Source of the DNA: Agrobacterium cucumeris
GTDB lineage: Bacteria > Pseudomonadota > Alphaproteobacteria > Rhizobiales > Rhizobiaceae
NCBI RefSeq assembly: GCF_030036535.1
Contig: NZ_CP080388.1
Location: forward strand, 930,001 to 994,000
Reading direction: 5' to 3'
DNA length: 64,000 bases
The notes under the pieces were generated by a model, which ran no database searches, was not told where the DNA came from, and worked only from the letters and a program-made list of their open reading frames with translations. This document shows, piece after piece, positions 56,813-64,000 of this stretch; position 1 is the first letter of the stretch; each line of letters begins with the position of its first letter. Position numbers and translations under genes: made by a program.

Positions 56813-57847
56813 ATGGCGACAGAACTATCCGCACTCCCCGTAGACCATCCCCGTATAACGTTCGGCAAGGTTGGCGTCCTGCTCGTCAATCTCGGCACGC
56901 CTGACGGTACGGACTACTGGCCGATGCGCCGTTATCTGGCGGAATTTCTGAGCGACAAGCGCGTCATCGAGTGGTCGCGCCTCTATTGGTATCCGATCCT
57001 TTACGGCATCGTTCTCAACAAGCGCCCGCAGAAAGTTGGCAAGGCCTATGAGGAAATCTGGAACCACGAACGTAACGAAAGCTACCTGCGCACCTTCACC
57101 CGCAGCCAGGGCGAACTGATGGCACAGGCGTTGAAGGATCTGCCCAACGTCGTCGTCGACTGGGCGATGCGCTACGGCCAGCCTTCCATTGCCTCGAAAA
57201 TCGACGCTTTGAAGGAGCAGGGTTGCGAAAAAATCCTGCTTTTCCCGCTTTACCCGCAATATGCCGCATCGACCACGGCAACGGTGAACGACAAGGCATT
57301 CGAACATCTGATGAAGCTGCGCTGGCAGCCCGCTATTCGCACCGTGCCGCCCTATCACGACGATCCGGCCTATATCGAGGCGCTCGCAACTTCCGTCAAA
57401 AACCATCTGGCGACGCTGGACTGGGAGCCGGAGATGCTGATCACCTCCTTCCACGGCATTCCGCAATCCTATTTCAAAAAGGGCGATCCCTATTATTGTC
57501 ATTGCCAGAAAACCGCACGCCTGCTGCGGGAGGCTCTTGGCCGGACCGACAAAAATTTCATGATCACCTTCCAGTCGCGTTTCGGGCCGGAAGAGTGGTT
57601 GCAGCCCTATACCGACAAGACCGTGGAAAAGCTGGCATCCGAGGGCATCAAGCGCATCGCCGTCATGAACCCCGGCTTCGTATCGGATTGTCTTGAGACG
57701 CTGGAGGAAATTGCCGGTGAAGCCGGAGAAATCTTCCTGCACAATGGCGGCGAGAAATTCACCCATATTCCGTGTCTTAACGACAGCGCCGAGGGCATGA
57801 ACGTTCTCGAAAAGGTTGTAAGACAGGAGTTGCAAGGCTGGGTGTAA
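56813..57847 (+). CDS. hemH: Ferrochelatase
   Basis: Inserts iron into protoporphyrin IX, the last step of haem synthesis; 344 aa. It begins MATELSALPVDHP; VGVLLVNLGTPDGTDYWPM is at about 20-38 and the catalytic His region is LITSFHGIPQSYFKKGDPY (about 214-232). AGGGTG precedes the ATG. The 274-bp upstream region shows no clear iron-responsive box. Confidence 0.96.
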   Translation: MATELSALPVDHPRITFGKVGVLLVNLGTPDGTDYWPMRRYLAEFLSDKRVIEWSRLYWYPILYGIVLNKRPQKVGKAYEEIWNHERNESYLRTFTRSQGELMAQALKDLPNVVVDWAMRYGQPSIASKIDALKEQGCEKILLFPLYPQYAASTTATVNDKAFEHLMKLRWQPAIRTVPPYHDDPAYIEALATSVKNHLATLDWEPEMLITSFHGIPQSYFKKGDPYYCHCQKTARLLREALGRTDKNFMITFQSRFGPEEWLQPYTDKTVEKLASEGIKRIAVMNPGFVSDCLETLEEIAGEAGEIFLHNGGEKFTHIPCLNDSAEGMNVLEKVVRQELQGWV

Positions 57848-57906
57848 TCTTGCCATAACGCTACTGGGGTAAAACCCAGATGGTTCTGATCCTTGGAGGG
57901 AAAGTA

Positions 57907-58920
57907 ATGATTGCATTGGGCGGTTTCGACATCGTCGTCATAGCGGCGGTTGTTCTGGTTATTCTGGTGCTGTTTGCCGGCATCAAGACCGTGCCGCAGG
58001 GGCATCGTTACACGGTTGAACGGTTCGGGCGTTACACCCGCACACTCGAACCCGGCCTGAACCTCATCGTGCCATTCTTCGAAAGCATCGGTTCGAAAAT
58101 GAATGTCATGGAGCAGGTGCTTCATATTCCAACGCAGGAAGTCATCACCCGCGACAATGCCAGCGTCTCGGCCGACGCCGTCACCTTCTATCAGGTGCTC
58201 AATGCCGCACAGGCTGCCTACCAGATTTCAAATCTGCAGATGGCGATCGAAAACCTTACCATGACCAACATCCGCTCGGTGATGGGTTCGATGGACCTCG
58301 ACGAGTTGCTGTCGAACCGCGATGCCATCAATGACCGACTGCTGCGCGTGGTGGACGAGGCAGTGGGACCATGGGGCATCAAGGTCACCCGCATCGAAAT
58401 CAAGGACATCGCGCCGCCGAAGGATCTCGTGGATTCCATGGCGCGGCAGATGAAGGCCGAGCGCGAAAAACGCGCGCAGGTGCTGGAAGCCGAAGGCGCC
58501 CGCAACGCCCAGATTCTGCGCGCCGAAGGCGCAAAACAATCCGCCATTCTGGAAGCCGAAGGCCAGCGCGAGGCAGCATTCCGGGACGCCGAAGCCCGTG
58601 AACGTCTGGCAGAAGCCGAAGCCAATGCCACCCGAATGGTGTCGGAAGCCATCGCCGCCGGCAACGTTCACGCCATCAACTATTTCGTTGCCCAGAAATA
58701 CACCGAGGCGCTGGCCGAAATCGGCACGGCCAAGAATTCCAAGATCGTGCTGATGCCGATGGAAGCCTCGGCGCTGATTGGTTCACTCGGCGGCATCGGC
58801 ACCATTGCGAGAGAGGTTTTTGGTGATAAGGGCGATGCGCCATCCGCCCCGGCCCCAGCCCCGACCCGCTCCGTGCCGCCAACCCGGCCTTCCCCCTTCG
58901 GTTCCTCATCGGAGAGATAA
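57907..58920 (+). CDS. SPFH/band 7 membrane protein (paraslipin, QmcA-like)
   Basis: A 337-aa stomatin-family protein: one N-terminal membrane helix (about 8-28), then the SPFH domain with TVPQGHRYTVERFGRY (about 32-47) and a long Ala/Glu/Arg-rich helix (about 175-250). It forms microdomain scaffolds and often works with an NfeD partner, which here follows 2 bp downstream. The start at 57907 has GGAGGGAAAG before it; an earlier ATG in frame is rejected. Confidence 0.92.
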   Translation: MIALGGFDIVVIAAVVLVILVLFAGIKTVPQGHRYTVERFGRYTRTLEPGLNLIVPFFESIGSKMNVMEQVLHIPTQEVITRDNASVSADAVTFYQVLNAAQAAYQISNLQMAIENLTMTNIRSVMGSMDLDELLSNRDAINDRLLRVVDEAVGPWGIKVTRIEIKDIAPPKDLVDSMARQMKAEREKRAQVLEAEGARNAQILRAEGAKQSAILEAEGQREAAFRDAEARERLAEAEANATRMVSEAIAAGNVHAINYFVAQKYTEALAEIGTAKNSKIVLMPMEASALIGSLGGIGTIAREVFGDKGDAPSAPAPAPTRSVPPTRPSPFGSSSER

Positions 58921-58922
58921 CG

Positions 58923-59387
58923 ATGCTGCAACGGCTTGCCACTGAGCTGGGACCATGGAGCTGGTGGATCGTCGGCTTTGTGCTGCTGGCCGCCGAGCTC
59001 ATTGCTCCGGGCGTTTTCCTGATCTGGATCGGCCTTGCCGCGCTGGTCATCGGCGCGGTGTCGCTGCTTTTATGGGATGCGGCATATTGGGCCTGGCAAT
59101 TGCAGCTGGTGTTGTTTGCCGCGCTCTCCGTCGCCTTTGCCCTGCTCGGCCGGAAATATTTCGGCAGGAACCGGGCCGCCACCGATGAACCGTTCCTCAA
59201 TCAGCGCGAGGCAAGCCTTGTCGGCCGCACCGCAACGCTGCAGGAGCCAATTGTCGAAGGACGTGGCCGGATAAGGCTGGACGACACGTGGTGGCCGGTA
59301 AATGGCGAAGACCTTCCGGCCGGAACCCGCGTGAGGATTGCGTCAGCACGCGGCCGCACGCTGACGATCGAGCCCATAGACCGATAG
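58923..59387 (+). CDS. NfeD family membrane protein
   Basis: A 154-aa short-form NfeD: two to three membrane helices (about 10-75) and a C-terminal OB-fold domain with SLVGRTATLQEPIVEGRGRI (about 97-116). Short NfeD proteins pair with paraslipins, matching the upstream SPFH gene; the two form an operon. Confidence 0.9.
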   Translation: MLQRLATELGPWSWWIVGFVLLAAELIAPGVFLIWIGLAALVIGAVSLLLWDAAYWAWQLQLVLFAALSVAFALLGRKYFGRNRAATDEPFLNQREASLVGRTATLQEPIVEGRGRIRLDDTWWPVNGEDLPAGTRVRIASARGRTLTIEPIDR

Positions 59388-59401
59388 AAAGCCCTGTGGC
59401 C

Positions 59402-60397
59402 TCAGGCCACGCCGATTCTCAACAGATCGTGGAAATGCACAAGGCCGATCGGCCTGTTGTCATCATCCACCACGATCAGCGCGCCGATATGGAATTTTTC
59501 CAGTGTCGCCAGCGCGCTGGTCGCCAGCACCGATTTTTTGACCGTCTTCGGAGTACGGGTCATGATATCGTCCACCGTCAATTCGGCGAGGTTGCGCGAC
59601 AGGTTGCGGGCCAGATCACCCTCGGTGACGATGCCGCACAGACGGCCATCCTCATCCAGAATGCCGACACAGCCGAAATGCTTACGGGAGAGAACGCCGA
59701 CCGCTTCCGGCATGGCTGTTCCCCTGATCACCAGCGGCACACGATCGCCGGTATGCATGATATCGCTGACCAGTGTCAGGCTGGCGCCCAGTTTGCCGCC
59801 GGGATGAAACACCCGGAAATCACCGGCAGTGAAATTGCGGGCCTCCAGAAGTGCCACGGCAAGGGCATCACCCAGCGCCAGCTGCATCAAGGTGGAAGTG
59901 GTGGGTGCCAGACCAAGCGGACAGGCTTCCTGTTCATTGGGGACCAGCAGCACGATATCGGAGGCCTTCGCCAGCGATGAAGTCTCGGAACAGGTGAGTG
60001 CGATCAGCGGAATGGAGAAGCGGCGCGAATAGTTGATGATGCTGCGCAGTTCAGCACTTTCACCACCTTTGGAGATCGCCAGAACCACATCGTCGCCACC
60101 GATCATGCCCAGATCGCCATGATTGGCCTCGGCCGCATGTACAAAAAACGCCGGTGTGCCGGTGGAGGCGAAAGTGGCGGCGAGCTTTGCGCCGATATGG
60201 CCGCTTTTACCGACCCCGGTGATGATGAGACGGCCATTCGACTGGCCGATTGTCTCAATCGCCTTGCAGAAAGGCTCGGAAAGACCGTTGGTGAGAGCGG
60301 CCTCAAGGGCGGCAAGACCAGCGCGCTCCATCGAAATCGTCCGCACAGCGGATGAGATGGCATTGTCTTCGACCAGTTTGACGGCGCGCGTAATCAT
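59402..60397 (-). CDS. kdsD: Arabinose-5-phosphate isomerase (KdsD/KpsF) with CBS pair
   Basis: Interconverts ribulose 5-phosphate and arabinose 5-phosphate, the first step to KDO for lipopolysaccharide; 331 aa. The SIS domain (about 40-180) has GVGKSGHIGAKLAATFASTG and ISKGGESAEL; the two CBS domains (about 210-331) have MPEAVGVLSRKHFGC and IVTEGDLARNL. It is convergent with nfeD, 14 bp apart, with no terminator visible. Confidence 0.94.
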   Translation of the reverse strand: MITRAVKLVEDNAISSAVRTISMERAGLAALEAALTNGLSEPFCKAIETIGQSNGRLIITGVGKSGHIGAKLAATFASTGTPAFFVHAAEANHGDLGMIGGDDVVLAISKGGESAELRSIINYSRRFSIPLIALTCSETSSLAKASDIVLLVPNEQEACPLGLAPTTSTLMQLALGDALAVALLEARNFTAGDFRVFHPGGKLGASLTLVSDIMHTGDRVPLVIRGTAMPEAVGVLSRKHFGCVGILDEDGRLCGIVTEGDLARNLSRNLAELTVDDIMTRTPKTVKKSVLATSALATLEKFHIGALIVVDDDNRPIGLVHFHDLLRIGVA

Positions 60398-60457
60398 GGC
60401 CGACTGTTACTCTTTCACCCGGGATAAGTCCACTCTTCAGCCGGCCAGTGCTGCTTT

Positions 60458-60823
60458 TTAGTGCCGCAGGTCCGGCGGAGAGATTTCCTCGATCGTTCCC
60501 AGCCGCTTGAAAGGGATGTTTTCTTCATCGACCAGATATCGCCCGACTGTCCTTACCCATGATACCGAACCATCGTCCCGGCGCACGGCATATTCCTGAT
60601 TGTAAAAGCTTGCCGCCTTCAGGGTGATCAAAGCGGTCTCGATCACACGATTTCGATGATCCAGATGTACTTTTTCAAGCATTTGAAAAATGCTGATGCC
60701 CTGCATCGCCTGTCTTAGCGGAATTCCGAAGAGTTCCGCACAGACCTCATCCAGATAGAATTGGTCGTTGGTAATATCCCAGCAATAAAAACCGACCTGC
60801 TTGATGTTCGAAACGGAATTCAT
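60458..60823 (-). CDS. Single PAS-domain protein
   Basis: A 121-aa protein that is essentially one PAS domain: GFYCWDITNDQFYLDEVCAELFG (about 11-33), shown here as FYCWDITNDQFYLDEVCAE, then YNQEYAVRRDDGSVSWVRTVGR near the PAC motif. No output domain is attached, so it may act as a signal-binding partner in trans or be a remnant of a larger sensor. It sits at the edge of an AT-rich stretch. Confidence 0.7.
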   Translation of the reverse strand: MNSVSNIKQVGFYCWDITNDQFYLDEVCAELFGIPLRQAMQGISIFQMLEKVHLDHRNRVIETALITLKAASFYNQEYAVRRDDGSVSWVRTVGRYLVDEENIPFKRLGTIEEISPPDLRH

Positions 60824-61242
60824 GAAACGACGCTGTCACATAAAATAAAAATCAATAGAATTTACCAAGCAATGGAAAGCCCATTACCCTTAAATCATAG
60901 GGCGATTCCGTGCCAAATTGAAACGTTTAAATCTTATCATATTAGAAATATTTTGCACTGCGGTACGGTTTTCCGTTCCTCCGGCTGGCAGAATTCTGAT
61001 TGCAAACCGTGAGCGCGAGCCTCACCGATTTTCACGCGGTAGCCAAAACGCTGAAATCCCAGCGATCTTTATCAACTGTTAACCATAAAAAACCTATTGT
61101 TAAAGCGATGTTAAAACTTGCGTCGCCTGTCGGGTCCCTGGTTTGTCCACGTCATTTCATCGGCCTCTCATTCATTTGGCCCGGGGAAGTGTTTTGGCGA
61201 ATTGTCGATCCGGCATCGGCCAAATTCGCCGGGTGAAGAGGA
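60824..61242. other. AT-rich gene-free stretch between PAS and outer-membrane barrel genes
   Basis: About 420 bp, clearly AT-richer than its surroundings, with no gene I can support. It contains TTAACCAT at 61079-61086 and a full TTAA-N7-TTAA at 61100-61114 and should hold divergent promoters. Confidence 0.6.
61079..61114 (+). promoter_or_regulatory. CtrA-type sites upstream of the outer-membrane barrel gene
   Basis: TTAACCAT (61079-61086, the extended half-site) and TTAAAGCGATGTTAA (61100-61114, TTAA-N7-TTAA). They lie 129-164 bp ahead of the start codon at 61243. Confidence 0.55.
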
Positions 61243-62751
61243 ATGAATGTGAAGGGCGCCGCCACACGTCTGCAGACGTCGCGGAAAGCAGCAACCCTGT
61301 TGCTTGCCTGCACGCTTCTTTGCTCCACCACGACAAACCTTTTCGCCCAAACCACCGTTACAGCCACCCCCTTATTGCCCGGCACCGCTCCCGCCGGCGA
61401 CGGAACAACTTCGGCCACCCCGGCAACGGGCGTTGGAGCAGCGGCGGATGCAGAACAGGCTGCACCTGCGGCCGCCGCGCCTGCGCCACAGCAGCTCTGG
61501 CGCCCCTCGAACAATCCCGGCGACCCGATTTACGAACAGCAGGACGATGCGGGCCAACCCTATGCCGAGGCTGAAAACCCCTATGAACCGACGGTGGATG
61601 GCGGTGAAAATCCGCAGATAGCGACTGAGCCTGGCCAGACCCCCGGCATCCGGCTCGGCACATTCCTGCTGCGTCCCGCAATCAGCCAGACCATCAACAC
61701 GGAAAAACAGACAAATACCGGCGGTCCCTCCAGACGCAACTATCTGACAACAGGCATCCGCGGCACGCTTACCAGCGACTGGTCCCGCCACGCGCTGACC
61801 GTGACGGGCGACGGCGCCTGGGAGAGAAACTTCGGTGGCGACAAGGATGGCGAAGAGCCCCGGGCGCGGATAGAGGCCGATCTGCGCCTCGATCTCGGCG
61901 AAGAGACGAAGGCCAATCTCAAAGCCGGTTACGAGTTCAGCCGCGAAGACACGACGGACCCCAATGCTCTGACCGGCGCTGCCGTGCAGGGCGGTGAGCA
62001 CCGTTTCACGACTGGCGCGTCGATAGAGCGGGATTTCGGCAAGCTGCGTGGGCTTGCGGCGCTCGATCTCTCCCGCACGGTCTATACGGATGCGAAAGGC
62101 CTTGATGGCCGGCCGATCAGCCTCAGCGATCGCGACCAGAACGGTGCGAACCTGCGCGGGCGCATTGGTTACGAATTATCGCCGGCGCTGATCCCGTTCC
62201 TGGAACTGAATGCGGGAAAGACCAAATATGACAGTCGGCTGGATAATTCCGGTTACGCCCGCTCCTCCAATTCCTATGGTGCGAAGATCGGAACCGAGGT
62301 CGATCTCGGCGAAAAGACCCGTGGCGAGGCCGCCATCGGTTATCTGCGCAAGCAATATGATGACGACCGTCTTGCCTCCATCGGCGCCTTGACGCTGGAC
62401 GGCGAACTCAACTGGTCGCCGCAGCGCGGAACGAATGTCAATCTCGGCCTGCGCACGACGATTGAGGATTTTGCCGGCGGTCCGCAGGGCGGCTGGATTT
62501 CCTATCGGCTGGATGCCGGGCTTACCCACGAATTACGCAACAATCTGGTCGCACGTTTGACGGGACAGATCGTGCACCGCACATTCCCCTCCTCCGACAT
62601 CGAGAATGCCGTGGAATATACGGCAGGTGCCGGTCTAACGTGGGGGCTGAACCGCTATCTAGACCTGACCGCCGACGTCAGCTACCAGTGGACGCCGGTT
62701 TATGACAGCAACGAATTCCGCGTCGGTGCAGGACTTGTCCTGAAGCGGTAA
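61243..62751 (+). CDS. Outer-membrane beta-barrel protein
   Basis: A 502-aa exported protein with a signal peptide (cleavage probably after LFA, about residue 30), a Pro/Ala/Thr-rich region to about 85, and a C-terminal barrel (about 140-502) of alternating strands with many Gly, Arg and Tyr, ending in EFRVGAGLVLKR. It resembles the outer-membrane beta-barrel families common in rhizobia (annotated BBP2). Function is unknown; probably surface structure or transport. Possible CtrA control is suggested by upstream sites. Confidence 0.82.
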   Translation: MNVKGAATRLQTSRKAATLLLACTLLCSTTTNLFAQTTVTATPLLPGTAPAGDGTTSATPATGVGAAADAEQAAPAAAAPAPQQLWRPSNNPGDPIYEQQDDAGQPYAEAENPYEPTVDGGENPQIATEPGQTPGIRLGTFLLRPAISQTINTEKQTNTGGPSRRNYLTTGIRGTLTSDWSRHALTVTGDGAWERNFGGDKDGEEPRARIEADLRLDLGEETKANLKAGYEFSREDTTDPNALTGAAVQGGEHRFTTGASIERDFGKLRGLAALDLSRTVYTDAKGLDGRPISLSDRDQNGANLRGRIGYELSPALIPFLELNAGKTKYDSRLDNSGYARSSNSYGAKIGTEVDLGEKTRGEAAIGYLRKQYDDDRLASIGALTLDGELNWSPQRGTNVNLGLRTTIEDFAGGPQGGWISYRLDAGLTHELRNNLVARLTGQIVHRTFPSSDIENAVEYTAGAGLTWGLNRYLDLTADVSYQWTPVYDSNEFRVGAGLVLKR

Positions 62752-62760
62752 TCACCAAAC

Positions 62761-62790
62761 AAAAATCCCGGCGCGAAGGCCGGGATTTTG
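62761..62790. terminator. Bidirectional terminator between barrel gene and galU
   Basis: Stem AATCCCGGC / GCCGGGATT with loop GCGAAG, and A/T runs on both sides. Confidence 0.88.
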
Positions 62791-62805
62791 TCGTGTTCTG
62801 GTCGG

Positions 62806-63693
62806 TTACTTCAGTCCCTCGATCAGGGCCTTGATCGGCTCTTCGATCGCCGGACGAATATCACCACGTTCAAGAGCGAAGGCGACGTTGGCGAGGATGA
62901 AGCCGTCCTTGGCGCCGCAATCGAAAGTCTGGCCGCGGAAGTGATAGCCGGCAAACTCCTGCGACTGGGCAAGCGTCAGCATGCCGTCCGTCAGCTGGAT
63001 TTCATTGCCTGCACCACGCTCCTGATTTTCGAGAATGTCGAAAATCTCCGGCTGCAGGATGTAACGACCGTTGATGTAGAAATTCGACGGTGCCGTACCC
63101 TTGGCAGGCTTTTCGACCATCTCTGTGATCTTGAAACCTTCGCCCACGGCATCGCCCACACCAACGATACCGTATTTGTGGGTCTGGTCGGGAGCGCATT
63201 CCTGCACCGCGATCACGTTGCCTGCAGTCTGGTCGTAAAGTTCGACCATGCCTTTCAGGCAGCTTTTCTGCGAATGCATGATCATGTCCGGCAACAGCAC
63301 GGCGAAAGGCTCGTCGCCGACGATATCGCGGGCACACCAGACCGCATGGCCAAGACCGAGCGGCACCTGCTGGCGCGTAAAGCTTGCCGTGCCGGCTTTG
63401 GGCAGAAGGCCGGCCAGCAATGTCAGCTCGGCATTCTTGTTGCGCTCACGCAGCATCTGTTCGAGTTCAAATTGAATATCAAAATAATCTTCGATCACCG
63501 CCTTGCCGCGGCCGGTGACAAATACAAAATGCTCAATGCCTGCTTCCGCCGCCTCATCGACGACGTATTGAATGACCGGCTTGTCAACGACAGTGAGCAT
63601 TTCTTTCGGAACCGCCTTGGTTGCGGGCAGGAAACGGGTACCGAGACCTGCGACCGGAAATACGGCCTTCCGAATTTTTTTCTGTTCTACCAC
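62806..63693 (-). CDS. galU: UTP-glucose-1-phosphate uridylyltransferase
   Basis: Makes UDP-glucose for exopolysaccharide, LPS and cyclic glucans (called exoN in rhizobia); 295 aa. The nucleotide-binding N-terminus is [20 protein letters not shown] (about 12-31) and [16 protein letters not shown] follows; [18 protein letters not shown] is in the sugar-binding half. It is divergent from the probable transglycosylase gene, with a 23-bp inverted repeat between. Confidence 0.96.
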   Translation of the reverse strand: MVEQKKIRKAVFPVAGLGTRFLPATKAVPKEMLTVVDKPVIQYVVDEAAEAGIEHFVFVTGRGKAVIEDYFDIQFELEQMLRERNKNAELTLLAGLLPKAGTASFTRQQVPLGLGHAVWCARDIVGDEPFAVLLPDMIMHSQKSCLKGMVELYDQTAGNVIAVQECAPDQTHKYGIVGVGDAVGEGFKITEMVEKPAKGTAPSNFYINGRYILQPEIFDILENQERGAGNEIQLTDGMLTLAQSQEFAGYHFRGQTFDCGAKDGFILANVAFALERGDIRPAIEEPIKALIEGLK

Positions 63694-63738
63694 ATATCCC
63701 TCCTGAGAGATAAAACTTGATCACAATCCCCGCACGCT

Positions 63739-63761
63739 GTTGTTATTTCAAAAATAACAAC
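63739..63761. promoter_or_regulatory. Inverted repeat upstream of galU, operator candidate
   Basis: Arms GTTGTTATTT and AAATAACAAC around CAA: a perfect 10-bp dyad, 45 bp upstream of the galU start and in the shared region with the divergent gene at 63889. It is very AT-rich in a GC-rich genome. Confidence 0.6.
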
Positions 63762-63888
63762 GTTTTGTAAAGGGTGACGCTACCATCTATTAATGGTAAA
63801 GAATTTGTTGACGTTCTTTTGTTATCCCTGCTGATGCCCGATGCGTTTTCGCAATCGAAATGACATTCGAGAGAACGAAAGACTGACG

Positions 63889-64000
63889 ATGACAAAGATG
63901 ATCCTTTCAGATGTCCGCAAATTCGGCTGCATGATGGTTGCAGGCCTGGTGATCTCCCTGACCCCTGTTTCGGCCCATGCCGACGCCGGATTCAGACAGT
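63889..64000 (+). CDS. N-terminus of a probable lytic murein transglycosylase (cut by window edge)
   Basis: Only 37 codons are visible: MTKMILSDVRK, a hydrophobic signal segment MMVAGLVISLTPVSAHA, then DAGFRQ. The start of the mature part resembles rhizobial lytic transglycosylases of the MltB type, which often begin D-A-x-F-R-Q-W-I. The call depends on this short match and is tentative; a secreted protein is certain. Confidence 0.5.
   Translation, partial: MTKMILSDVRKFGCMMVAGLVISLTPVSAHADAGFRQ

Overview
The window is a gene-dense, GC-rich (about 60%) alphaproteobacterial chromosome segment. Protein families (Omp10-type lipoprotein, DUF1465, DUF1192, UPF0335, DUF1244, DUF4164, homospermidine synthase, class I fructose-bisphosphate aldolase), Cys-free ribosomal proteins bL31 and bL36, and a rhizobial-type CTATAT -10 element all point to the Rhizobiaceae, most likely Agrobacterium. 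The genus call rests on recognised gene content and order, not on a search. I see no IS element, prophage, CRISPR array, tRNA or rRNA; this is core housekeeping DNA.

Layout. 1-6205 (minus): a long tract reading ruvC-ruvA-ruvB, a small Tudor-like protein, then DinB-Nudix-Nudix-ybgC coupled by 4-bp overlaps, then tolQ-tolR running off the left edge. 6456-13941: chemoreceptor, luciferase-like oxidoreductase, YebC/PmpR, a PNPOx-like stress protein, a degenerate metallo-beta-lactamase-fold protein, a YmdB-type phosphoesterase and 5-formyl-THF cyclo-ligase. 13941-16331 (minus): CNNM/CorC protein, 6S RNA (found from structure and synteny), zapA and a DUF4164 protein. 16657-24938 (plus): tkt, gap, cvrA, pgk and fda, a central carbon block, with a lipoprotein gene on the opposite strand.

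24995-31775: an unannotated 51-aa membrane protein, an MFS transporter with DUF1192, a regulatory intergenic region with two CtrA-type boxes and a probable small RNA, a DUF1465 protein, rpmE, an MsbA-like ABC exporter and an FAD dehydrogenase. 31861-36854 (minus): a MotA/TolQ-like plus OmpA/MotB-like stator pair, suhB, a Sel1-repeat protein and a thiE-like gene. 36947-44717: TauE/SafE permease, two YdcH-type proteins, purEK, rpmJ, several small conserved proteins, N-formylglutamate amidohydrolase and pyk. 44802-54306: DUF882 peptidase-like protein, orphan sigma-54 activator, M3 peptidase pepF, class IV aminotransferase, diguanylate cyclase, homospermidine synthase and omp10. 54527-64000: a 5'-nucleotidase-LysM fusion, hemH, an SPFH-NfeD pair, kdsD, a short PAS protein, an outer-membrane beta-barrel protein, galU and the start of a probable lytic transglycosylase.

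The most interesting signals are regulatory: CtrA-type TTAA-N7-TTAA sites upstream of the sRNA/DUF1465 locus and of the outer-membrane barrel gene, a 27-bp perfect palindrome upstream of fda, other perfect palindromes near 31.8 kb, 12.4 kb and 63.7 kb, and the non-flagellar stator-like pair. I found no clear candidate for a wholly new defence or mobile system.
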